Positions 17,759 through 27,349 are shown, numbered from the stretch's first letter. The stretch is DNA of 64,000 bases from Blautia obeum ATCC 29174 (GCF_025147765.1 NZ_CP102265.1:999001-1063000), one strand, 5' to 3'. The notes: a model not told the origin generated them from the letters alone. Translations and numbers: made by a program.

Positions 17759-17905
17759 ATATTCACTGTTCACTTCGTTCACAGTAGCTTGGTCAAAATG
17801 CATTCCACATCACCTTCGGTGATAGCATTTTGCCCCGTATGTCTCGGGATTTTGCCATATTCATGGAAAAACACCTCGCGGGATATTACCTGTGAACAGT
17901 AATAT
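17759..17905 (+). repeat. 147-bp palindromic element in the hom leader (MITE-like or structured RNA)
   Basis: The 337-base gap between tpiA and hom holds a terminator, a promoter and this element. Its ends are inverted repeats: ATATTCACTGTTCAC (17759-17773) faces GTGAACAGTAATAT (17892-17905), 14 matched bases with one extra. Inside are CAAAATGC facing GCATTTTG around an ATCACC-TTC-GGTGAT hairpin, and a CCCG/CGGG pair. It has no coding capacity. It could be a non-autonomous mobile palindrome or a folded leader. No T-box or known amino-acid riboswitch consensus was recognised. Confidence 0.6.
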
Positions 17906-17950
17906 AAGAATAAAGAGATAAGGGACGAGGAGAAAGGAGCCTATTTCAAA

Positions 17951-19246
17951 ATGGATAAAAAAATCATTCGTGCTGCCCTTCTGGGCTTTGGTACAGTAGG
18001 AACAGGTGTATATAAGGTATTACAGAAGCAGAAAGAAGACATGATTCCGAAGCTTGGAAGTCAGATTGAAATCAAGAAGATCCTGGTACGTAATCTGGAA
18101 AAAGCTGCTGCAAAGGTTGAAGATCCGGCCGTTCTGACCAACAATTGGGATGAGATCGTAAATGATCCGGAAATTGATATTGTGATCGAGTTGATCGGTG
18201 GAATTGAACCGGCAAGAAGCTACATACTGGCAGCAATAAATGCAGGAAAACATGTCGTAACGGCAAATAAAGATCTGATTGCGGTACATGGTAAAGAACT
18301 TCTTGATGCAGCAGAAGCACATCATGTGGATTTTTTGTTTGAAGCAGCTGTAGCAGGTGGAATTCCGATCATTCGTCCATTGAAAGAATGTCTTGCCGGT
18401 AATCATATGGCAGAAGTTATGGGTATTGTCAATGGTACAACAAACTTTATTCTTACAAAGATGACCCAGGATGGAATGGAATTTAAAGATGCACTGGCAC
18501 TTGCAACAGAACTTGGCTATGCAGAAGCCGATCCGACAGCAGATATTGAAGGACTGGATGCAGGAAGAAAAGTGGCAATTCTAGCGTCTGTAGCATTTAA
18601 TTCCAGAGTTGTTTTTGATGATGTTTATATTGAAGGAATTACTAAGATTACAGCAAAAGATATCAAATATGCCAAAGAAATGGGCTGTGACATAAAACTT
18701 CTTGGAGTTGCAAAGAATACAGAAGAGGGAATTGAAGCATATGTTTGCCCAATGCTGATTCCAAGCAGTCATCCGCTTGCATCTGTAAATGATTCTTATA
18801 ATGCTGTATTTGTCAATGGTGATGCAGTAGAAAATGCCATGTTCTATGGTCGTGGCGCAGGTGAGCTTCCGACAGCAAGCGCTGTTGTAGGAGATCTTTT
18901 TGATATTGCAAGAAATATTAAGGCAAACTGCTGTGCAAGAATCGGATGTACCTGTTATAAAGAACTTCCGGTAAAGAAGATGGCAGATACTTATAATCGT
19001 TATTTTATGAGATTGATCGTAGAGGATCGTTGTGGTGTACTTGCTGAAATGACTGCGGTCTTTGCAAAATATGGAGTCAGCGTAGCACAGATCATTCAGA
19101 AAGCTTTCCGTGCAGAAGGAAGTGCCGAAGTTGTTGTCATCACAGCCAAAGTTCGCGAAGGCGATTTCCGTACGGCAATGGAAGAACTGAGTGGAAGAAG
19201 CTCAGTACGTAAAGTAAGTAGCATGCTTCGTGTATATGGAGAATAA
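17951..19246 (+). CDS. hom: Homoserine dehydrogenase
   Basis: NAD(P)H-dependent reduction of aspartate semialdehyde to homoserine, the branch to threonine and methionine. The 431-residue protein starts with the Rossmann motif AALLGFGTVGTGVYKVL. It carries the signature GIVNGTTNFILTKM and the family stretch AEADPTADIEGLDA. A C-terminal ACT domain (about residues 355-430, beginning YFMRLIVEDRCGVLAEM) indicates allosteric control, probably by threonine. AAAGGAG lies 12 bases before the ATG. It has its own promoter and a long leader containing a palindromic element. The next gene encodes an unrelated DUF2974-like protein. Confidence 0.96.
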   Translation: MDKKIIRAALLGFGTVGTGVYKVLQKQKEDMIPKLGSQIEIKKILVRNLEKAAAKVEDPAVLTNNWDEIVNDPEIDIVIELIGGIEPARSYILAAINAGKHVVTANKDLIAVHGKELLDAAEAHHVDFLFEAAVAGGIPIIRPLKECLAGNHMAEVMGIVNGTTNFILTKMTQDGMEFKDALALATELGYAEADPTADIEGLDAGRKVAILASVAFNSRVVFDDVYIEGITKITAKDIKYAKEMGCDIKLLGVAKNTEEGIEAYVCPMLIPSSHPLASVNDSYNAVFVNGDAVENAMFYGRGAGELPTASAVVGDLFDIARNIKANCCARIGCTCYKELPVKKMADTYNRYFMRLIVEDRCGVLAEMTAVFAKYGVSVAQIIQKAFRAEGSAEVVVITAKVREGDFRTAMEELSGRSSVRKVSSMLRVYGE

Positions 19247-19317
19247 GATCGTATAGATCAGAGATACCTTAAGTTGCTTTGTGGACGGAGTATAAAATTT
19301 CACAAAAGGGGTTGCTT

Positions 19318-20466
19318 ATGGGAAATATTATGGATTACATCAGTTGGAGAGGGGATCTTTCCTTTGAACAGTCGCAGTTTAACGAAGTGGACAATTTGAT
19401 TCTTGCATGTTTTTCATATGTGAATCTGGATGGAATTTCGGCAGTGACAAAACAGAAGGGAATCGGACTGAAAAAGCTGACGAAAGAATTTATGAAACTT
19501 CATACGATGAAAGAACTGGAGGCGGATAAATCTTTTATCCGCCTGGCTCCGTTTATGATGATGGAAATGGCGAAGTCTGTCAGATTTGGAAAATGTGTGG
19601 TAAGAAATTATGTGAATGATATTGTAACGGAAGCTGAGCAGCAGTTTGCTGCAATGGAAATTGTTCTTGAGGACGGAACTTCCTATGTTTCTTTTCGTGG
19701 AACGGATGATACGATCATAGGATGGAAAGAAGATTTTAATCTCAGCACAGGTGTAGTTCCGGCACAAAAAAGAGCCATAGAGTATTTGCAGAAAATCTCG
19801 GAACATACAGATGGAATGCTCAGAGTCGGAGGACATTCTAAAGGTGGAAACCTTGCGATTTATGGCTCGGTGATGTGCAAAAGTGCTCATGAAAAGATAC
19901 TTGAAATCTATTCTAATGACGGACCCGGATTTTCCAGAGAATTTCAAGAGCTGCCGGAAACGAAAGAAATGATGCCGAAGATTATTCGCATTATTCCGGA
20001 GTATTCTATTATAGGGACGCTTCTGGAGCATGAAAAAGAACCGGTTATTGTTGCAAGTTCCAGTAAGGGACTTCTCCAGCATGATGCATTTTCCTGGGAG
20101 GTGCAGGGACCGGCGCTGGTACGGCGAGACAGTCTGAACAAAACGGCACTCCGATTTATCGAAATCCTGCACAAATGGATCGATGGTATGGATATGGAAC
20201 AGAAGAGACTTCTGATTGAAGATCTTTTTGCAACATTACAGGCATCCGGTTATGAGAATCTGAGTGAAGTACAGTCCGGAGGACTGAAAAGTCTGGCCGC
20301 GATGGTGAAACGTGTGGAAAAATTTGCTCCGGAATCCCGCGGGATGATGCAGGAACTTTTGACAGCAATCTGCGGAGGCTGGCTCGAACAGCTCCAGGCA
20401 GATACGAAAGACAAACTATCCGTACTTCCGTTAAGCTTTTCTGATAAAATCCTTGAAAAATTCTAA
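19318..20466 (+). CDS. DUF2974-like (Mbeg1-type) alpha/beta hydrolase
   Basis: A 382-residue cytoplasmic protein with a lipase-like core. FRGTDDTIIGWKEDFNLS is followed by the nucleophile-elbow-like VGGHSKGGNLAIYG, whose serine sits in GHSKG. This combination matches the DUF2974/Mbeg1-like family as I remember it, whose substrate is unknown. The start is set at 19318 (MGNIMDYISWRGD) because AAAAGGGG lies before it. An upstream GTG at 19279 has no ribosome site. It stands between hom and gpmI with short gaps (71 and 84 bases), but neither neighbour explains it. The C-terminal 100 residues are helical and not recognised. Confidence 0.75.
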   Translation: MGNIMDYISWRGDLSFEQSQFNEVDNLILACFSYVNLDGISAVTKQKGIGLKKLTKEFMKLHTMKELEADKSFIRLAPFMMMEMAKSVRFGKCVVRNYVNDIVTEAEQQFAAMEIVLEDGTSYVSFRGTDDTIIGWKEDFNLSTGVVPAQKRAIEYLQKISEHTDGMLRVGGHSKGGNLAIYGSVMCKSAHEKILEIYSNDGPGFSREFQELPETKEMMPKIIRIIPEYSIIGTLLEHEKEPVIVASSSKGLLQHDAFSWEVQGPALVRRDSLNKTALRFIEILHKWIDGMDMEQKRLLIEDLFATLQASGYENLSEVQSGGLKSLAAMVKRVEKFAPESRGMMQELLTAICGGWLEQLQADTKDKLSVLPLSFSDKILEKF

Positions 20467-20550
20467 ATTTTTGGTACTATATAATAGGAAATGATACCAG
20501 TAAATACTGCTGTAAAATGCAGAAAAAGTATACAGTAAAAGGAGAACATT

Positions 20551-22092
20551 ATGAGTAAGAAACCAACCGTATTAATGATCCTGGATGGTTATGGTCTGAA
20601 CGACAAACATGAGGGAAATGCAATCTACGAAGCAAAAACTCCTGTTATGGATAAATTAATGGCAGAATATCCATTTGTAAAAGGAAATGCCAGTGGACTG
20701 GCAGTAGGTCTTCCGGACGGACAGATGGGTAACTCCGAGGTAGGGCATATGAATATGGGAGCAGGCCGTATTGTATACCAGGAGCTTACCAGAATCACAA
20801 AAGAAATCAACGATGGAGATTTCTTTAAAAATGAAGCACTTCTTGCAGCAATGAAAAATGCAAAAGAAAATGATTCTGCTATTCATTTTATGGGACTTCT
20901 TTCTGATGGTGGTGTACACAGCCACAATACACATCTCTATGCACTGCTTGAGATGGCAAAGAGAGAAGGACTTAAGAAAGTTTATGTACACTGCTTCCTT
21001 GACGGACGTGATACACCGCCGGCATCAGGAAAAGAATTCATTGAACAGCTGGAAGCCAAGATGAAAGAAATCGGTGTTGGACAGATCGGTGTTGTTTCCG
21101 GACGTTACTATGCAATGGACAGAGATAATCGCTGGGATCGTGTAGAACTTGCATACAAAGCCCTGACAGAAGGTGAAGGTGTCAAAGGTACAGACGCTGC
21201 AGCAGCAGTTCAGGCTTCCTATGATAATGATAAGACAGATGAATTCGTCCTTCCGACAGTTATTGAGAAAGACGGACAGCCGGTTGCAAAGATCCAGGAC
21301 AAAGATTCTGTAGTATTCTTTAACTTCCGTCCAGACCGTGCACGTGAGATCACAAGAGCATTCTGTGATGATGAATTCAAAGGCTTCGAAAGAGCTAAGA
21401 AACTGGATCTTACTTATGTCTGCTTTACAGATTATGATGAAACAATTCAGAACAAACAGGTTGCGTTCCACAAAGTACTTCTTAAGAATACATTTGGTGA
21501 ATATCTTGCGGCTCATGATATGACACAGGTTCGTATTGCTGAGACAGAGAAATATGCACATGTTACTTTCTTCTTTAACGGTGGAGTAGAAGAACCAAAC
21601 AAAGGAGAAGACAGAATCCTCGTTAAATCTCCGAAGGTTGCAACTTATGACCTTCAGCCGGAGATGAGCGCACCGGAAGTTTGTGACAAGCTGGTGGATG
21701 CAATCAAATCTGATAAATATGATGTGATCATTATCAATTTTGCAAACCCGGATATGGTAGGTCATACTGGTGTACAGGCAGCAGCTGTCAAAGCAATCGA
21801 AACAGTTGATGGATGTGTGGGAAGAGCAGTAGAAGCTCTCAAAGAAGTTGACGGACAGATGTTTATCTGTGCTGACCACGGAAATGCAGAGCAGCTGATT
21901 GATTATGAGACAGGAGAGCCATGGACTGCTCATACAACGAATCCGGTTCCGTTCATTCTTGTAAACGCTGATCCGAAATACACTCTGAGAGAGAACGGAT
22001 GCCTCGCAGATATCATCCCGACTCTGATTCAGCTGATGGGAATGGAACAGCCTGCAGAAATGACGGGAGAAAGTCTTCTGGTTGAGAAATAA
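20551..22092 (+). CDS. gpmI: 2,3-bisphosphoglycerate-independent phosphoglycerate mutase
   Basis: Interconverts 3- and 2-phosphoglycerate using two Mn2+ ions and a serine phospho-intermediate. The 513-residue length fits the family. Metal-binding MILDGYGL lies at the start. The nucleophile serine lies in PDGQMGNSEVGHMNMGAG, the insert domain contains HCFLDGRDTPP and GRYYAMDRDNRW, and the second metal set is in NFANPDMVGHTG and CADHGNAEQ. AAAAGGAGAACATT precedes the start. It is separate from the gap-pgk-tpiA cluster about 3 kb upstream, but on the same strand. Confidence 0.97.
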   Translation: MSKKPTVLMILDGYGLNDKHEGNAIYEAKTPVMDKLMAEYPFVKGNASGLAVGLPDGQMGNSEVGHMNMGAGRIVYQELTRITKEINDGDFFKNEALLAAMKNAKENDSAIHFMGLLSDGGVHSHNTHLYALLEMAKREGLKKVYVHCFLDGRDTPPASGKEFIEQLEAKMKEIGVGQIGVVSGRYYAMDRDNRWDRVELAYKALTEGEGVKGTDAAAAVQASYDNDKTDEFVLPTVIEKDGQPVAKIQDKDSVVFFNFRPDRAREITRAFCDDEFKGFERAKKLDLTYVCFTDYDETIQNKQVAFHKVLLKNTFGEYLAAHDMTQVRIAETEKYAHVTFFFNGGVEEPNKGEDRILVKSPKVATYDLQPEMSAPEVCDKLVDAIKSDKYDVIIINFANPDMVGHTGVQAAAVKAIETVDGCVGRAVEALKEVDGQMFICADHGNAEQLIDYETGEPWTAHTTNPVPFILVNADPKYTLRENGCLADIIPTLIQLMGMEQPAEMTGESLLVEK

Positions 22093-22121
22093 TCACAATA
22101 TCTAAAATAAACAGAACTTTG

Positions 22122-22157
22122 AACAAACCTCTGAGTCTTAAGATTCAGGGGTTTGTT
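22122..22157 (+). terminator. Hairpin after gpmI, probable terminator
   Basis: AACAAACCTCTGAGTC and GATTCAGGGGTTTGTT form a 16-bp stem with G-U pairs. A real T-run is lacking (GTTACTATAAT follows), so termination may be incomplete. Confidence 0.55.
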
Positions 22158-22228
22158 ACTATAATGCTCCAACCCTCGGAAAAAGAATATAAAAAAGCAA
22201 TAAATTAAGGTGCAAAAATACAGAAGTA

Positions 22229-22237
22229 TGTTATAAT
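22229..22237 (+). promoter_or_regulatory. Extended -10 promoter of the L,D-transpeptidase gene
   Basis: TGTTATAAT is a TGn-extended -10 box with only a weak -35 region. It lies about 70 bases before the gene. Confidence 0.5.
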
Positions 22238-22309
22238 GGAAACGTTACAGGAAAAAACAGGATAAATAGATGGTTGTATTCAATTGTTTATATTCAGGGA
22301 GTATATTAA

Positions 22310-24085
22310 ATGAGCAACAAAGAAATGAGGGACGGACTTCAGGAAGACACTTCTGGAGTGTCGGATGAGAATACAGGCATTGAAGAAGAAATCAATGCAA
22401 CCATGGATAAAATCATAGCTCCACCGGAAACGGACGAAGATGAGATGGATGACCTTGGAGATTATGATGATTCTGCAGAGGAAGAACCAGATCCACAGCC
22501 GGTAAGACATCATCGCAAATCTGCCAGACCAGGTCCGGTTGTATATGTTCCGGTAGATGATATGGAAATGCCGGATCAGTCAACTTCCAGGAAGAAAAAA
22601 TCCAGAAAAACAAATACGCAAAAGAACAGATCAGCAAAACCAGAGTATCAGAATTCTAAACCTGCGAAGAAACACAAAGGGGCGCGGATTTTTGGCCTTA
22701 TTATGTTGATGATCGTAGTTCTTGGCGGGAGTGCTTATGCGGCTGCAAGTTATTATTTTGCGGACAGATTCTTTGAAGGTACGTGGATCAATGGTGTGAA
22801 CTGTTCTCAGATGACGGCAGCAGAGGTAGAAAATCTTTTCAAACAAAAGTTTGAGAATTATACCATTGAAGTTTCAGCCAGAGATCAGGCACCACAGACG
22901 ATTTCCGGAGCGGATATCAGTTATCAGTACCTTTCTACAGGAGAAGTTCTGAAGCTTCTGAAACAGCAGAAGCCATATGAGTGGATCAGAGGACTCTATG
23001 AACAGAAAAGTTATACTGTATCCGAGAATACAGGGTATAACAGAACACAGTTGCAAGAACAGCTTAAGACACTCAGCTGTGCCCAGGCAGAGAATCAGAC
23101 AGAACCGGAAAATGCATATGTTGCATATCAGAACGGACAGTTTGTGATCGTACCGGAAACAGTGGGAAGTAAACTGAATATCAAAGAAGCATATAAAGTA
23201 CTGAATGCTGCTGTAGATGCAGGTCAGACTTCGGTAAATTTCAGTGATACACCGGAGGCATATGTGAATGCAGAGGTTACACAGGATGATCCGGCACTGC
23301 AGTCTGCACTGGAAGCATGTAATAATTATACAAAAGCAAGTATTACCTATACATTTGGCAGTCAGACAACAACTCTGAATGGCGACACGATCAAAGACTG
23401 GCTGCAGTTTGATGAGAAAGGTCAGCTGATCTGGGACGATAATTCCTTCCAGCAGCATGTTGCAGATTATGTTGCACAGCTTGCAGCTACTTATGATACG
23501 GTCGGTACGGAGCGTGAGTTCCAGACCACAAGTGGCAGAACCGTTTACGTTTCCAGTTCTGTATATGGCTGGAAAATCGATCAGGCTGCCGAGGCTGCTC
23601 AGCTGAGCAAGGAAATTCAGTCTGGTACACAGACGACCAGAGAGCCTGTTTATTCACAGACGGCCAATTCTTACGGAGTGAATGATCTGGGTGACACTTA
23701 TATAGAAGTAGATTTAAGTGAACAGCATATGTATTATTATCAAAATGGTTCCGATATCTTTGAGTCAGATTTTGTATCTGGAAATATGAGTTATGCTGAT
23801 CGTCAGACACATGCAGGTATCTTTACATTGTACTATAAGAAAAGTCCGGATGTACTGAGAGGAACCATGAAAGCAGACGGAACTTATGAATATGAATCAG
23901 AGGTACAGTACTGGATGCCATTTGATGGAGGTATTGGGTTCCATGATGCGTCATGGAGAGATGAATTCGGTGGCGATATTTATCTTACGGACGGATCTCA
24001 CGGATGTATCAATCTTCCACCGGATAATGCAGCGGTTCTGTATGATATCATACAGTATGGTGTGCCAATCGTATGCTTTTACTAA
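22310..24085 (+). CDS. L,D-transpeptidase (YkuD domain) with peptidoglycan-binding repeats
   Basis: A 591-residue membrane-anchored cell-wall enzyme that forms or edits 3-3 cross-links. A charged cytoplasmic part (about 1-120, rich in acid and then basic residues) is followed by one membrane helix (about 126-148, LIMLMIVVLGGSAYAA). Two putative peptidoglycan-binding modules come next, then the YkuD domain from about 465. The catalytic cysteine is C566 in GSHGCINLPP, preceded by the family histidine in GFHDASW. The N-terminus outside the usual start signals is long, as in several clostridial homologues. It is followed by a small membrane protein gene 23 bases away, so the two may be co-transcribed. 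Confidence 0.92.
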   Translation: MSNKEMRDGLQEDTSGVSDENTGIEEEINATMDKIIAPPETDEDEMDDLGDYDDSAEEEPDPQPVRHHRKSARPGPVVYVPVDDMEMPDQSTSRKKKSRKTNTQKNRSAKPEYQNSKPAKKHKGARIFGLIMLMIVVLGGSAYAAASYYFADRFFEGTWINGVNCSQMTAAEVENLFKQKFENYTIEVSARDQAPQTISGADISYQYLSTGEVLKLLKQQKPYEWIRGLYEQKSYTVSENTGYNRTQLQEQLKTLSCAQAENQTEPENAYVAYQNGQFVIVPETVGSKLNIKEAYKVLNAAVDAGQTSVNFSDTPEAYVNAEVTQDDPALQSALEACNNYTKASITYTFGSQTTTLNGDTIKDWLQFDEKGQLIWDDNSFQQHVADYVAQLAATYDTVGTEREFQTTSGRTVYVSSSVYGWKIDQAAEAAQLSKEIQSGTQTTREPVYSQTANSYGVNDLGDTYIEVDLSEQHMYYYQNGSDIFESDFVSGNMSYADRQTHAGIFTLYYKKSPDVLRGTMKADGTYEYESEVQYWMPFDGGIGFHDASWRDEFGGDIYLTDGSHGCINLPPDNAAVLYDIIQYGVPIVCFY

Positions 24086-24108
24086 TATATAATTACAGGA
24101 GATAAAAA

Positions 24109-24405
24109 ATGGACAGATCATTTGATTTTATCCTTGCGGGAATAGCATTGATCGTTGGAATCATGCTTCTGACAGGACATGGCGATATTTTTCTGAAGGG
24201 TGGAAACACAAAACTTCGCAAAGAAAAGTATGATGAGAAAAAAATGACTAAGGGATCCGGAGTGACATTGATTCTGTTTGGTATCGTGACATTTATAGAT
24301 TCTTACACAACAAGTCTTACTGCAAAGTTTATTTATATTCTTGCAATTCTTGCGATTCTTGTAGGATTTGTGGTATACCTGAAAAAGAAATGCATCAAGA
24401 AATAA
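24109..24405 (+). CDS. Small membrane protein, DUF3784-like
   Basis: A 98-residue protein with an N-terminal membrane helix (about 6-22) and two closely spaced C-terminal helices (about 48-66 and 70-90). A basic loop, KLRKEKYDEKKMTKGSG, lies between them. This helix-loop-two-helix layout with a K-Y-D-E-K-K motif resembles DUF3784 proteins of unknown function. AGGAGATAAAAA is the ribosome site. It follows the L,D-transpeptidase gene by 23 bases and is likely in the same transcript, ending at the terminator beyond. No function is proposed. Confidence 0.7.
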   Translation: MDRSFDFILAGIALIVGIMLLTGHGDIFLKGGNTKLRKEKYDEKKMTKGSGVTLILFGIVTFIDSYTTSLTAKFIYILAILAILVGFVVYLKKKCIKK

Positions 24406-24421
24406 ATACAAAGATAAAACA

Positions 24422-24462
24422 AGGCATGGGAGATAAAAATCTTCCGTGCCTGTTTTGTTTGA
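24422..24462. terminator. Terminator between the small membrane protein and HAD genes
   Basis: AGGCATGGGAGA pairs with TCTTCCGTGCCT (two G-U pairs), followed by GTTTTGTTT. An A-rich run on the other side suits the convergent gene. Confidence 0.75.
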
Positions 24463-24468
24463 GAGAAT

Positions 24469-25089
24469 TTATAAAGAAATATTGACAAGATCCATTGGTT
24501 TGCAGATGCGTGCATCCGGTTTTGGAACTTCTCCGAATCCGTATTCAGCAAAGATAAAAGGAACATTTGCTTTCTGGCATGCCTGGTAATCGCCAAACGT
24601 ATCACCGACATATACGGGGGACTTCAGATCATATGTGTCTGCAAGTTTACGGATATTGGAGCCTTTGTCCAGACCGGTATCTCCATTACAAAGATGACCT
24701 TTGAAATATTTTTCAAGACCTGATGTCTGAAGAAAAACTTCAATATAGCCACTCTGACTGTTACTGACAATATAGAGTGGACATTTCTTATACATGATCT
24801 GCAGCATTTTTTCAAGATCCTCATAAAGTGGGGCACATTTTTTTAAGAGAGCTTCATGTTCAGCCTGGCAGCATCCATCAATAAGGCGAAGCTGTTCTGC
24901 TTCTGAACAGTCAGGGAAAATCTGGCGTGCGATATCAGACAGAGTCTGTCCAAAAAGTGTCATCAGACGGGCTGATGTCAGGGTAATATCCATATGTTCT
25001 TTTTCCTGCAGATATGCGGTCCAGGACTGAGCAACACTTTCTGTTGAATCCCACAGAGTTCCATCAACATCAAAAATAATACTGTCCAT
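24469..25089 (-). CDS. HAD superfamily hydrolase, phosphoglycolate phosphatase-like
   Basis: A 206-residue HAD phosphatase with motif I FDVDGTLWDS at the start, motif II YIVSNSQSG, and motif III/IV around GDTFGDYQAC. The helical cap lies between motifs I and II (subclass I), as in the Gph/PGMB group. Substrates of these enzymes are small phosphorylated metabolites and cannot be assigned here. The start at 25089 (MDSIIFDVDG) has AAAGGA upstream. An ATG at 25200 would add 37 residues of unlikely hydrophobic sequence before the motif. It is convergent with the DUF3784-like gene and divergent from mutY. Confidence 0.87.
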   Translation of the reverse strand: MDSIIFDVDGTLWDSTESVAQSWTAYLQEKEHMDITLTSARLMTLFGQTLSDIARQIFPDCSEAEQLRLIDGCCQAEHEALLKKCAPLYEDLEKMLQIMYKKCPLYIVSNSQSGYIEVFLQTSGLEKYFKGHLCNGDTGLDKGSNIRKLADTYDLKSPVYVGDTFGDYQACQKANVPFIFAEYGFGEVPKPDARICKPMDLVNISL

Positions 25090-25250
25090 AATAGGGTCCT
25101 TTCGTATCAAAAATAATATTAATTTTAGTAATGGGAGATAATTATTTACAGGTATAATCCCAAGTAATAACATTCTATCCGGTAAAATAAAAAAAATCAA
25201 CTGGCATTTGGCTGAAATTATGTTATACTAAAACATACTGAGGGTAAAAG

Positions 25251-26339
25251 ATGAAAAATGATCAGATAAAAGACAGAAGCATGCTGAATGAAATCGTACA
25301 ACCTCTTACAGACTGGTACAGACAGAATAAACGGATTCTTCCCTGGAGAGATCAGAACAATGCCTACTATACGTGGGTATCGGAGATCATGCTTCAGCAG
25401 ACAAGAGTTGAGGCCGTGAAGCCTTATTTTCAGCGTTTTATCGGAGAGCTTCCAGATGTCCAGGCTTTGGCAGAATGCCCGGAAGAGAAGCTGATGAAGC
25501 TCTGGGAAGGTCTGGGATATTATAATCGCGTCCGCAATATGCAGACGGCAGCCCGGACGGTAGTTTGTGAATACGAGGGAGTACTTCCGGCTTCTTACGA
25601 AGAACTGCTGAGTCTGAAAGGAATCGGGAATTACACAGCAGGTGCGATCGCATCCATTGCTTATCAGATTCCGGTACCAGCAGTAGATGGAAATGTTCTT
25701 CGTGTGATATCCAGAATTACAGAGGACAGACAGGATATTATGAAACAGTCAGTACGCCGTCAGATTGAAGAAAACCTTTTGGGGATAATGCCGGAAGAGA
25801 CACCAGGAGATTTTAATCAGGCGCTGATGGAACTTGGGGCAGTGGTTTGTGTGCCGAATGGACCAGCACGCTGTGAAGCATGTCCGGTGTCGGAGTACTG
25901 TCTTGCATACAGACACGGGACAGTAGAGGAGCTGCCGGTCAAAGCACCGAAGAAGGAGCGTATTCTGCAAAACAGGACAGTGCTTGTGATTCAGGACGGA
26001 GAGAAAACTGCTATACAGAAACGACCGGAAAAAGGTCTTCTTGCCGGATTATATGAGCTTCCGAATCTCCTGGGCCATCTTACACGGGAGGAAGTGCTGG
26101 ATAAGGTAAAAAATATGCAGCTGGAACCGCTTTATATTGAGAAACTTCCGGATGCGAAGCATATTTTTTCGCATATTGAATGGAGGATGACCGGATATCT
26201 GATTCGGGTGGCAGCGCTGGACACAGACAGAGGATTGCCATTTATTTTTGCTGAGAAAAAACAGTCTGAAAAGCAGTACGCGATTCCGTCTGCATTCAGA
26301 GTTTATGTAAAATACATGAAGGAGGAATCTGGAAAATGA
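25251..26339 (+). CDS. mutY: A/G-specific adenine glycosylase MutY
   Basis: Removes adenine mispaired with 8-oxoguanine. The 362-residue protein has catalytic E45 (SEIMLQQTRVEAV), a helix-hairpin-helix LKGIGNYTAGAIASIAY, and catalytic D146 (VDGNVLRVISR). The [4Fe-4S] ligands are C200, C208, C211 and C217. The first spacing is seven residues rather than the six of E. coli, which I have the impression is common in Firmicutes. A C-terminal NUDIX-like domain for 8-oxoG recognition starts near 235. TATACT at about 25227 with a weak -35 may be the promoter. The stop overlaps the start of the next gene (ATGA), so they are translationally coupled. Confidence 0.96.
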   Translation: MKNDQIKDRSMLNEIVQPLTDWYRQNKRILPWRDQNNAYYTWVSEIMLQQTRVEAVKPYFQRFIGELPDVQALAECPEEKLMKLWEGLGYYNRVRNMQTAARTVVCEYEGVLPASYEELLSLKGIGNYTAGAIASIAYQIPVPAVDGNVLRVISRITEDRQDIMKQSVRRQIEENLLGIMPEETPGDFNQALMELGAVVCVPNGPARCEACPVSEYCLAYRHGTVEELPVKAPKKERILQNRTVLVIQDGEKTAIQKRPEKGLLAGLYELPNLLGHLTREEVLDKVKNMQLEPLYIEKLPDAKHIFSHIEWRMTGYLIRVAALDTDRGLPFIFAEKKQSEKQYAIPSAFRVYVKYMKEESGK

Positions 26340-27349
26340 AATTGTTGAGTATAGCAATTCCGTGTTATAATTCAGAAGCATATATGGAGAAATGTATCGA
26401 ATCTTTGTTAAAAGGTGGAGAAGAAGTGGAGATCCTTGTGGTCAATGATGGTTCTTCTGACCGAACTGCTGAGATTGCGGATGCTTATGCCGAAAAATAT
26501 CCGACGATCATAAAAGCTATTCATCAGGAAAACGGTGGTCATGGTGAAGCAGTAAATGCCGGAATCCGTAATGCGACAGGCCTTTATTTCAAAGTTGTTG
26601 ACAGTGATGACTGGGTAAATGAAGAGGCATATAAACAAATCTTAAAAACACTTGAAGAACTGACAAGAGGACCAAAAACACTGGATATGCTGATCAGCAA
26701 TTTTGTATATGAAAAACAGGGTGCTTCCAGAAAAAAAGTCATGCAGTACAGACATTGTCTTCCGGTGAATGAAATTTTCGGATGGGACAGTGTGCATATG
26801 TCAAAAGGTAAATATCTGTTGATGCATTCTATTATTTATCGTACAAAACTGCTTCACGAATGTGGATTGGAACTGCCGAAGCATACATTCTATGTGGATA
26901 ACCTGTTTGCATTTGAGCCGCTTCCGTTTGTGAAGAATATGTACTATCTGGATGTCAATTTTTATCGTTATTTTATCGGAAGAGATGATCAGTCTGTCAA
27001 TGAAAAGGTAATGATTAAGAGAATTGACCAGCAGATCCGTGTCAATAAATTGATGGCGGACGCATTCCATAATTGTCAGTTTGACAGTAAACATCTTAAG
27101 AAATATATGCTCAGCTATCTGGATATCATTACGACCGTGTCCTCGATCATGCTGGTACGTGCAGGTACTCAGGAAGCACTGGATAAGAAAAAAGAAATGC
27201 TGGAGTATATTCGTGAACAGGATCTCTGGCTGTATCATAAACTGCGTTACAGTATTCTGGGACGTGCAGCCAATCTTCCGGGCAGAGGTGGACGCAAAAT
27301 GTTTGTAGCTGCTTACAAAGTATGTCAGAAATTCTATGGATTCAACTAA
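26336..27349 (+). CDS. Glycosyltransferase family 2
   Basis: A 337-residue GT-A glycosyltransferase that begins with the family start LLSIAIPCYNSEAYMEKC. It has the nucleotide-binding VNDGSSDRTAEIAD and a DXD-type VDSDDWVN near residue 90. No membrane segments are seen, so it probably works at the cytoplasmic face of the membrane. The donor and acceptor cannot be read. It overlaps the end of mutY by four bases with GGAGGAATCTGGAAA as ribosome site, an arrangement without an obvious functional link. It ends at a strong terminator. Confidence 0.9.
   Translation: MKLLSIAIPCYNSEAYMEKCIESLLKGGEEVEILVVNDGSSDRTAEIADAYAEKYPTIIKAIHQENGGHGEAVNAGIRNATGLYFKVVDSDDWVNEEAYKQILKTLEELTRGPKTLDMLISNFVYEKQGASRKKVMQYRHCLPVNEIFGWDSVHMSKGKYLLMHSIIYRTKLLHECGLELPKHTFYVDNLFAFEPLPFVKNMYYLDVNFYRYFIGRDDQSVNEKVMIKRIDQQIRVNKLMADAFHNCQFDSKHLKKYMLSYLDIITTVSSIMLVRAGTQEALDKKKEMLEYIREQDLWLYHKLRYSILGRAANLPGRGGRKMFVAAYKVCQKFYGFN

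Noticed and set aside
17742..17950. T-box or amino-acid riboswitch in the hom leader
   Set aside because: No GGTGG-x-ACC-type T-box antiterminator or lysine/threonine-leader features were recognised. The structure is instead a symmetrical palindromic element.
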